A stretch of 64,000 nucleotides of DNA from Lachnospiraceae bacterium. GTDB taxonomy: Bacteria; Bacillota; Clostridia; Lachnospirales; Lachnospiraceae. The stretch lies in contig JAFOEY010000027.1 of assembly GCA_017387565.1 (NCBI GenBank), positions 1-64,000 of the forward strand. The letters run 5' to 3'. Shown here piece by piece: positions 58,011 to 64,000 of this stretch. Position numbers and translations under genes: made by a program. The notes under the pieces were generated by a model, which did no database searches, was not told the origin of the DNA, and saw only the letters and a program-made list of their open reading frames with translations. Every line of letters starts with the position of its first letter. Position 1 is the first letter of the stretch.

Positions 58011-58829
58011 TTATCGTCTTAATTGGTTGGCCTGCTGCATCATATCGTCCGATGCCTGAATGACTTTGGAATTCATTTCGTAGGCACGCTGTGCAATAAT
58101 CAGATTTACCATTTCATCTGCCACCTGTACGTTGGAGCCTTCCAGATAACCCTGTACAATTCCACTCTTTTTAATGTTGAGATTGGTGGTGTATTCGTTA
58201 ATAGCGCCACCACTTGCAGCGGTTGCACTGTATAAACTGGAACTTGTCTTTTCCAATCCTGCAGGATTTTGGAACTGATACAATCCGATATAAATTCCAA
58301 GTCCCTGCGCATTATTATTGGCATCGGGATAACAAAGCTCTCCCTGACCGGACAGAGTGATATTGGATGTCACATAATTGCCGGGAACCGCAATGGGTTT
58401 TCCTGTAGAATCAAGCACCTGATACCCTTCGGATGTTGTTAAATTTAATCCGTTATTGCCGATTGCCCATGTAAAATTACCGTTTCGTGTATACTGTACT
58501 TCCCCGCTTCCGTCCCGGACAGCAAAAAATCCATCGCCATCAATGGCAAAAGCACTGGGACTTTCCGAATCGAGGAAACTTCCCTCGGTAAAAATAGAAG
58601 TAATGGAAGAATTCCGGACACCAAGACCAACCTGGGCACTGATAGGCTTTTGCTCACCGTTAGCCGTCGTTGTCTTTGTCTGTAATGTCTGATACAGGAG
58701 GCTCTTAAACTCTGCACGCTCTGTTTTATATCCTGTCGTATTGACATTTGCCAGGTTATTGGCAATTGTATCAACATTTGTCTGCTGGGCAATCATGCCG
58801 GTTGCACCCGACCAGAGAGATCTAACCAT
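58011..58829 (-). CDS. flgG: Flagellar basal-body rod protein FlgG
   Basis: The 272 aa distal rod protein has the N-terminal MVRSLWSGATGMIAQQ and NNLANVNTTGYKTERAEF of the rod/hook family. The C-terminal LEGSNVQVADEMVNLIIAQRAYEMNSK is the coiled assembly segment. A Ser/Thr-rich central domain (about 75-190) lies between. It is homologous to FlhP/FlgG in Bacillus, where flhO and flhP follow mbl. AGGAGG precedes the ATG. Confidence 0.93.
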   Translation of the reverse strand: MVRSLWSGATGMIAQQTNVDTIANNLANVNTTGYKTERAEFKSLLYQTLQTKTTTANGEQKPISAQVGLGVRNSSITSIFTEGSFLDSESPSAFAIDGDGFFAVRDGSGEVQYTRNGNFTWAIGNNGLNLTTSEGYQVLDSTGKPIAVPGNYVTSNITLSGQGELCYPDANNNAQGLGIYIGLYQFQNPAGLEKTSSSLYSATAASGGAINEYTTNLNIKKSGIVQGYLEGSNVQVADEMVNLIIAQRAYEMNSKVIQASDDMMQQANQLRR

Positions 58830-58841
58830 ACCTTATTCCTC

Positions 58842-59615
58842 CTATACTTTTCCAAGCTGATTAACTGCTTTATCCAATGTTTCATCTATTGTCTGAATGA
58901 CTTTCTGATTGCTTTCATAAGTCCTGGTCGCACTAATCAACTCAACCATTTCACTGACAACCTGCACATTGGAAGCTTCCAGATAACCTTCAAATACTTT
59001 GGCACTTGCTTCAGTCATCGTCGCACCTTCTACAGGCTGATAATAGTTTTCGCCATAATGCTCCAGATAATTATAATCTTCAAAATCCTCGAGTCCAATT
59101 GTAGTCACTCTTTGATCATTTTGAAAAATCGTACCATTTTCATCGATTCTGGCATCTGAAAGCGGGTCCAGCTTAATATGCTTACCCTCCTCATCCAAAA
59201 CATAGTCTCCGTCTTTGGTAACCAGATAACCATCCACATTGAGCGTAAAGGAACCATCCCTCGTATACTTCGTACTCGTTTCACCGGATTTATTCGTAAA
59301 TTCCACACAGAAAAAACCTTTTCCCGACAATGCCAGGTCATAGGTATTGTTGGTCGTTTCAAATGCTCCCTGGCTGTAATCGACATAGTTTTCGCCAATC
59401 TTAACGCCGAGATTCATTGTCCCGATTTTTTTCCCTCTGAAAGCAGAAGTCTGGTCTTTGATCTTGTATGCCAAAACCGCATCAAAAGCCTCACTTGTAG
59501 ACCCCTCTTTTTTAAAACCGGTTGTTGCCGCATTTGCCAGATTGTTGGCAATGACATCTACCTTATTTTGTTGGTTCAGCATACCCGTATAAGCGGTATA
59601 TAGACCTTTTACCAT
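58842..59615 (-). CDS. flgF: Flagellar basal-body rod protein FlgF-like (FlhO type)
   Basis: The 257 aa protein has the N-terminal MVKGLYTAYTGMLNQQ and NNLANAATTGFKKEG, then a beta-rich middle with LALSGKGFFCVEF. The C-terminal LEASNVQVVSEMVELISATRTYESNQK is the assembly helix. It is a paralogue of the following flgG gene. Its start codon abuts the mreB stop codon (TAAATG), with AAAGGAG upstream, so it is translationally coupled to the cell-shape gene, as in the Bacillus mbl-flhO-flhP order. Confidence 0.88.
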   Translation of the reverse strand: MVKGLYTAYTGMLNQQNKVDVIANNLANAATTGFKKEGSTSEAFDAVLAYKIKDQTSAFRGKKIGTMNLGVKIGENYVDYSQGAFETTNNTYDLALSGKGFFCVEFTNKSGETSTKYTRDGSFTLNVDGYLVTKDGDYVLDEEGKHIKLDPLSDARIDENGTIFQNDQRVTTIGLEDFEDYNYLEHYGENYYQPVEGATMTEASAKVFEGYLEASNVQVVSEMVELISATRTYESNQKVIQTIDETLDKAVNQLGKV

Positions 59616-60614
59616 TTAGAAATCTCCTTTGTAATCTGCAAGGATTTCAACATATTTTCCTGTTCCAACCGCTACGCAGGTCATCGGATCTTCTGCCGTC
59701 ATGGTATGAATTCCGGTCTTGGCTTCAATTAAATCTTCCAGTCCGCGAAGCAGAGCACCGCCACCTGTTAAAACAATTCCTCTGTCGGCAATATCCGCTG
59801 CCAGCTCCGGAGGCGTCTGTTCCAATACACTGTGTATGGTCTCAATAATCTGCGCCGTCGTTTCTTTTAAAGCTTCTTCCGTTTCTTCACTTGTCACCGT
59901 AACGGTCTTAGGAAGACCTGTTACTAAATCCCTGCCTCTGACATCCAGAACATCTACCTCAGGACGTCTGTATGCGGTTCCGATTTTAATCTTTAAATCC
60001 TCGGCAGTTCTTTCACCGATTAATAAGTTGTGTTTTTTTCTCATATAACGAACCAATGCTTCATCAAAATCATCACCTGCGACTTTGATGGATGCACTGA
60101 TTACCGTACCCTTTAAGGAAATTACCGCAATATCGGAAGTACCACCACCGATATCTACAATCATATTTCCACAAGGCTTTGAAATATCAATTCCCGCACC
60201 GATTGCAGCAGCAATTGGTTCTTCGATCAGTTTTACATCTCTTGCTCCTGCTGAATAGGTAGCATCTTCAACTGCTTTTTTCTCAACTTCTGTAACACCA
60301 CTGGGTACACAGACAACTACGCGCGGCTTTTTAAAGGACTTTCTTCCTAATGCTTTCTGGATGAAGTATTTCATCATCTTTTCGGTAACGGTATAATCCG
60401 AAATAACACCCTGTCGAAGCGGTCTGACCGCTGTAATATTGCCGGGAGTTCTACCAAGCATCAGTCTGGCATCTTCTCCGATGGCTTTTATCTTATTGGT
60501 ATCTCTGTCAAAAGCAACTACGCTGGGCTCCTTTAAAACAACACCCTTGCCTCTGATGTAAACCAGTATACTGGCTGTTCCTAAATCAATTCCGATATCG
60601 GTATCTCTCATCAT
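59616..60614 (-). CDS. mreB: Rod shape-determining protein, MreB/Mbl family
   Basis: The bacterial actin of about 332 aa has DIGIDLGTASILVYIRGKG (phosphate 1), VGDDFDEAL-type and IVDIGGGTSDIAVISL (phosphate 2) and ADIADRGIVLTGGGALLRGL (adenosine). It organises lateral wall synthesis. Linkage to flagellar rod genes favours the Mbl branch. I start at ATG 60614, with AAGGG upstream; 60611 is an adjacent alternative, and the ATG at 60638 has no better site. Confidence 0.93.
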   Translation of the reverse strand: MMRDTDIGIDLGTASILVYIRGKGVVLKEPSVVAFDRDTNKIKAIGEDARLMLGRTPGNITAVRPLRQGVISDYTVTEKMMKYFIQKALGRKSFKKPRVVVCVPSGVTEVEKKAVEDATYSAGARDVKLIEEPIAAAIGAGIDISKPCGNMIVDIGGGTSDIAVISLKGTVISASIKVAGDDFDEALVRYMRKKHNLLIGERTAEDLKIKIGTAYRRPEVDVLDVRGRDLVTGLPKTVTVTSEETEEALKETTAQIIETIHSVLEQTPPELAADIADRGIVLTGGGALLRGLEDLIEAKTGIHTMTAEDPMTCVAVGTGKYVEILADYKGDF

Positions 60615-60662
60615 GATTCCATATCCCTTTCTATACATTCTGCTTATATGAAAACCTTATTC

Positions 60663-60704
60663 CGCAAAGAAACTTCTTTCTTTCATAAATCTCGTTTCTT
60701 TGCG
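60663..60704 (-). promoter_or_regulatory. Leader hairpin upstream of mreB
   Basis: CGCAAAGAAAC (60663-60673) and GTTTCTTTGCG (60694-60704) form a perfect 11-bp stem with a 20-base loop inside the predicted mreB leader. No T-tract follows on the - strand, so it is not a terminator. Confidence 0.6.
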
Positions 60705-60741
60705 ACAATACGGCTATTATCAAAAATACACATATAGATGA

Positions 60742-60770
60742 ATTATAACGCACTCCATACAGTTTTTCAA
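60742..60770 (-). promoter_or_regulatory. Promoter of the mreB-flagellar rod operon
   Basis: On the - strand, TTGAAA and TATAAT are 17 bp apart. The predicted start is near 60735, with a leader of about 120 nt. Confidence 0.85.
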
Positions 60771-60800
60771 AGGGTTTTGCGGAATTTCATGTTTTTTTAT

Positions 60801-60851
60801 AAAAAATGCACAGAAAAGTAATCAGCATCCTCCTGATTTCTTTTTTGTGCA
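60801..60851 (-). terminator. Terminator of uvrA
   Basis: A 19-bp stem with one mismatch and one wobble pair runs from 60807 to 60851 around a seven-base loop. On the - strand it is followed by six T residues (60801-60806). It lies about 68 bp past the uvrA stop and just upstream of the mreB promoter. Confidence 0.88.
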
Positions 60852-60918
60852 TCCATGCTATTTTTTATATCGACATAGGTTGTAAAAAACTTTATGGTCG
60901 GCCCAAAGAAATAAAAAT

Positions 60919-63753
60919 TTATTTTTTCAGCATCTTGTCCACATAAATACCGGTATAAGACTTGGGATTTTTTGCGATTTCTTCCGGTGTGCCTGTTGCG
61001 ACAACCGTTCCACCGCCATCTCCGCCTTCCGGTCCCATGTCAATGATATAATCCGCCGCTTTAATGACATCCAGGTTGTGTTCAATAACCACAACTGTAT
61101 TGCCGCCTTCTGCAAGTCGGTGCAGAATATCCACAAGCTTATGGACATCTGCAAAATGAAGGCCTGTCGTCGGTTCATCCAGAATATAGATGGTTTTACC
61201 CGTACTTTTTCTGGAGAGCTCCGTTGCAAGCTTGATTCGCTGTGCTTCACCACCTGATAAGGTCGTAGATGGCTGTCCCAGTTTCACATAGGATAATCCC
61301 ACGTCATATAGTGTCTGAATCTTGTTGCGAATCGAAGGTACGTGTTCGAAGAACTTAACCGCTTCTTCCACCGTCATATCCAGCACATCATAAATATTCT
61401 TGCCTTTGTAAAGACATTCCAGCGTCTCACGATTGTATCTCTTTCCGCCACATACCTCACATGGAACATAAACGTCCGGCAGAAAATGCATCTCAATCTT
61501 GATAATACCGTCGCCACTGCAGGCTTCACAACGCCCACCCTTAACATTAAAACTGAAACGACCTTTCTGATAGCCTCTCTCTTTTGCATCTGTTGTACCC
61601 GCAAACAGATCACGGATCATATCAAATACACCGGTATAGGTTGCCGGATTGGATCTGGGCGTCCGTCCAATCGGTGACTGGTCAATGGCAATCACTTTAT
61701 CCAGATTTTCAATTCCTGTTATGGATTTGTATCTACCCGGAACAGTATGTGCCCGGTTTAGCTTTTTAGCCAGTGCCTTATAAAGAATTTCATTGATCAA
61801 AGAGGATTTTCCGGAACCGGAAACACCGGTCACACAGGTAAATACTCCAAGCGGAATATCCACATTGATATTCTTCAGATTGTGCTCGGCCGCACCTTTG
61901 ATATGAAGAAATCCCTTTGGTGTTCTTCTGACTGCAGGAATCGGAATTTGCAGTTTTCCGCTTAAATACTGACCGGTAATGGATTCTTCGACCTGCATGA
62001 TTTCCTGTGCCGTTCCGCATGCAACGACTTCTCCGCCGTGACTTCCTGCTCCCGGTCCGATATCCACCACGTAATCAGCAGCAAGCATGGTATCCTCATC
62101 ATGTTCTACCACAATCAGGGTATTACCCAGATCTCTCAGATTTTTAAGTGCCGCAAGCAGTCTGTCATTATCTCTCTGATGCAACCCGATACTGGGCTCA
62201 TCCAAAATATAGCAGACTCCAACCAAGCCGGATCCAATTTGTGTCGCCAGGCGAATACGCTGCGCCTCTCCACCGGATAATGAAGCCGTACCTCTGGAAA
62301 GAGAAAGATATTCCAGTCCGACATCCTTTAAAAATCCGATGCGCGCACGAATTTCTTTTAATATACGCTCACCAATCAGCTCCTGCTGCTTTGTTAACGT
62401 CATATTCTGTAAAAATGTATATAAATCTCCAATGGAATAGGATGTCATGTCATAAATATTTTTATCACAGATGGTAACTGCCAATGACTCTTTTTTCAAA
62501 CGACGGCCGCCACACGTCGGGCACGGGGTAATACGCATATAGGCTTCATATTCTGCCTTTGTTGTCTCCGAACCGGTTTCACGGTATTTTCTCTGGACAT
62601 TTTGGGTCAGGCCTTCAAAAGCAATCGGATAGACGCCTTTTCCACGCTGTCCTTCGTACTCCACCATGACCTTTTTGCCATTGGTTCCGTTAATTAAGAT
62701 ATCATGAACCGAATCGGGATATTCTTCAAACGGAGTATCCAGATCAAAACCGTATTCTTTGCATAATGCCTGTAACAACGCGTTGGTAAAACTTCCTTTG
62801 GTGTTGCAAGACTGCCATCCCATAACGGCGATGGCTCCCTGATTAATGGAAAGACTTTTATCCGGAATCATAAGCTCCTCATCAAACTCCATCCGATATC
62901 CCAAACCGAAACAATCAGGACATGCTCCGAAAGGGTTGTTAAAAGAAAAACTACGGGGCTCTATCTCATCAATACTGACTCCACAATCAGGACACGAAAA
63001 GCTCTCCGAGAAGGTCATTTCTTCCTGACCGACAACATCAACCAGCAAAATCCCCTCTGCAATTGCCAGCGCATTTTCTGCAGAATCCGTCAATCTCTTT
63101 TCGATTCCTTCTTTTACAACCAGACGGTCAATAACAATTTCTATATTGTGCTTGAGATTCTTTTCCAGCTTAATATCATCAGAAAGATCATAGAGATTGC
63201 CATCTACACGTACTCTGACATAACCACTCTTTTTCGCACGCTCGAAGACTTTTACATGCTCACCTTTTCGTCCGCGAACAACAGGTGCCAGAATCTGAAT
63301 CCGAGTTCCCGGTTCCAGTTTCATGATCTGATCCACCATCTGATCTACTGTCTGTCTGGAAATCTCACGTCCGCAGACCGGACAGTGCGGCACGCCGATT
63401 CGTGCAAATAGCAGACGGAAATAGTCATATACTTCCGTCACGGTACCGACCGTCGATCTCGGATTCCGGTTGGTAGACTTCTGGTCAATGGAGATAGCCG
63501 GTGATAACCCTTCTATCTTTTCGACATTTGGTTTTTCCATCTGTCCCAAAAACTGTCTTGCATAAGAAGACAGCGATTCCATATAACGCCTCTGACCTTC
63601 TGCATAAATTGTATCAAATGCCAAAGATGACTTTCCCGATCCGGAAAGCCCGGTAAATACAATCATCTCATTTCTCGGTATATCGAGGTCAATATTTTTC
63701 AGATTGTGCTCTTTGGCTCCTCTGATTTTTATAAATTCCTGTTCTCTTGCCAT
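60919..63753 (-). CDS. uvrA: UvrABC excision nuclease subunit A
   Basis: The 944 aa damage-recognition ATPase has two ABC modules. The first Walker A is GLSGSGKSS (about residues 34-42), with zinc-finger cysteines CPVCG and, later, CPDC...[23 protein letters not shown] is the first signature. The second module has [17 protein letters not shown]...CEVCGGKRY and [15 protein letters not shown]. Length and order are standard. GAGG precedes the ATG. It follows uvrB, whose end is at the window edge, giving the usual uvrB-uvrA order. Confidence 0.98.
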   Translation of the reverse strand: MAREQEFIKIRGAKEHNLKNIDLDIPRNEMIVFTGLSGSGKSSLAFDTIYAEGQRRYMESLSSYARQFLGQMEKPNVEKIEGLSPAISIDQKSTNRNPRSTVGTVTEVYDYFRLLFARIGVPHCPVCGREISRQTVDQMVDQIMKLEPGTRIQILAPVVRGRKGEHVKVFERAKKSGYVRVRVDGNLYDLSDDIKLEKNLKHNIEIVIDRLVVKEGIEKRLTDSAENALAIAEGILLVDVVGQEEMTFSESFSCPDCGVSIDEIEPRSFSFNNPFGACPDCFGLGYRMEFDEELMIPDKSLSINQGAIAVMGWQSCNTKGSFTNALLQALCKEYGFDLDTPFEEYPDSVHDILINGTNGKKVMVEYEGQRGKGVYPIAFEGLTQNVQRKYRETGSETTKAEYEAYMRITPCPTCGGRRLKKESLAVTICDKNIYDMTSYSIGDLYTFLQNMTLTKQQELIGERILKEIRARIGFLKDVGLEYLSLSRGTASLSGGEAQRIRLATQIGSGLVGVCYILDEPSIGLHQRDNDRLLAALKNLRDLGNTLIVVEHDEDTMLAADYVVDIGPGAGSHGGEVVACGTAQEIMQVEESITGQYLSGKLQIPIPAVRRTPKGFLHIKGAAEHNLKNINVDIPLGVFTCVTGVSGSGKSSLINEILYKALAKKLNRAHTVPGRYKSITGIENLDKVIAIDQSPIGRTPRSNPATYTGVFDMIRDLFAGTTDAKERGYQKGRFSFNVKGGRCEACSGDGIIKIEMHFLPDVYVPCEVCGGKRYNRETLECLYKGKNIYDVLDMTVEEAVKFFEHVPSIRNKIQTLYDVGLSYVKLGQPSTTLSGGEAQRIKLATELSRKSTGKTIYILDEPTTGLHFADVHKLVDILHRLAEGGNTVVVIEHNLDVIKAADYIIDMGPEGGDGGGTVVATGTPEEIAKNPKSYTGIYVDKMLKK

Positions 63754-63925
63754 GTTTCTGCCTCTGTTTTACATTTCATTACCATCATTCGTGATTCTAC
63801 CATCCATAATACACCAATTATTTTTATACTATCCAAAATCACAAATAATGTCTTATCTATATTTTTCCCATCATTTTACCTAAAATACTAATCTTTATTC
63901 CTTCTCGGATTAATATATGGCTCCA

Positions 63926-64000
63926 TCATTCATCTATCTTTTCCAGATATTTTTTGAGTTCTACCATCTTGTCACGAAGCTCTGCGGCCGCCTCAAAATT
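63926..64000 (-). CDS. uvrB: UvrB, C-terminal end only (5' part beyond the window)
   Basis: The last 24 codons read NFEAAAELRDKMVELKKYLE then KIDE and stop. This is the UVR-motif helix that closes UvrB and binds UvrC. The gene runs off the window edge. The 172-bp gap to uvrA has no clear terminator, so the two are probably in one operon. Confidence 0.9.
   Translation of the reverse strand, partial: NFEAAAELRDKMVELKKYLEKIDE

Noticed and set aside
58011-59615. flgF and flgG as a recent duplication or assembly artefact
   Set aside because: The proteins differ strongly in the middle, and two rod genes after mbl/mreB are the normal arrangement.

Overview
The window looks like a chromosomal segment of a low-GC, motile, Gram-positive anaerobe of the Clostridia, most probably a Lachnospiraceae member related to Roseburia or Agathobacter. 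This is an inference from several things. The order cdaA-ybbR(cdaR)-glmM is a Firmicutes hallmark. A comFC-yvyF pair and an mbl/mreB-flgF-flgG run match Bacillus and Clostridia synteny. HPr carries both His15 and Ser46. Shine-Dalgarno sites are strong and promoters are sigma-A like with 16-17 bp spacers. No tRNA, rRNA, CRISPR array, prophage or transposase gene was seen.

Region 1 (about 1-46.6 kb) is a large surface-glycan locus. It holds GDP-fucose precursor genes (a mannose-1-phosphate guanylyltransferase and GDP-L-fucose synthase), an AraC regulator, and dTDP-3-amino-sugar genes (FdtA-like isomerase and FdtB-like aminotransferase). It also holds a Wzx-like flippase, a GT52-like and a fucosyltransferase-like enzyme, and GT4 and GT2 enzymes. 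Three GT2 enzymes look like undecaprenyl-phosphate-sugar synthases, two of them paired with DUF2304 proteins (GacI/GacJ type). Five or six GT-C-like integral membrane proteins, three acyltransferase-3 proteins, and an SDR plus Gfo/Idh/MocA oxidoreductase pair complete it. A plausible model is that sugars are charged onto undecaprenyl phosphate inside the cell, flipped, and added to a wall polysaccharide or surface glycan outside by the GT-C enzymes. O-acyl groups would be added by the acyltransferases.

Inside region 1, 4.28-9.36 kb is a compact + strand cluster: a DltD-like SGNH protein, a DltB-like MBOAT, an FkbH-like HAD-IIIC protein and an acyl carrier protein. It has the logic of the Dlt system, but with FkbH in place of the D-alanine ligase DltA. 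I propose it transfers a carrier-bound (possibly glyceryl-type) acyl group to an extracellular glycan. This is the best candidate for an undescribed system.

Region 1 is also unusual for repeats. Many of its longer intergenic gaps hold a different degenerate tandem array, with periods clustering at 38-39 bp plus 33 bp and hairpin-unit arrays. At least nine of its membrane-protein genes carry in-frame repeats or low-complexity charged inserts. A 187-bp four-hairpin dispersed element occurs as two nearly identical direct copies about 19.8 kb apart, plus several decayed copies.

Region 2 (46.7-64 kb) is repeat-poor housekeeping sequence, all on the - strand: leuA, HPr, then recD2-comFC-yvyF-two membrane proteins-cdaA-cdaR-glmM, then mreB-flgF-flgG-flgJ-like, then uvrA and the last 24 codons of uvrB at the window edge.
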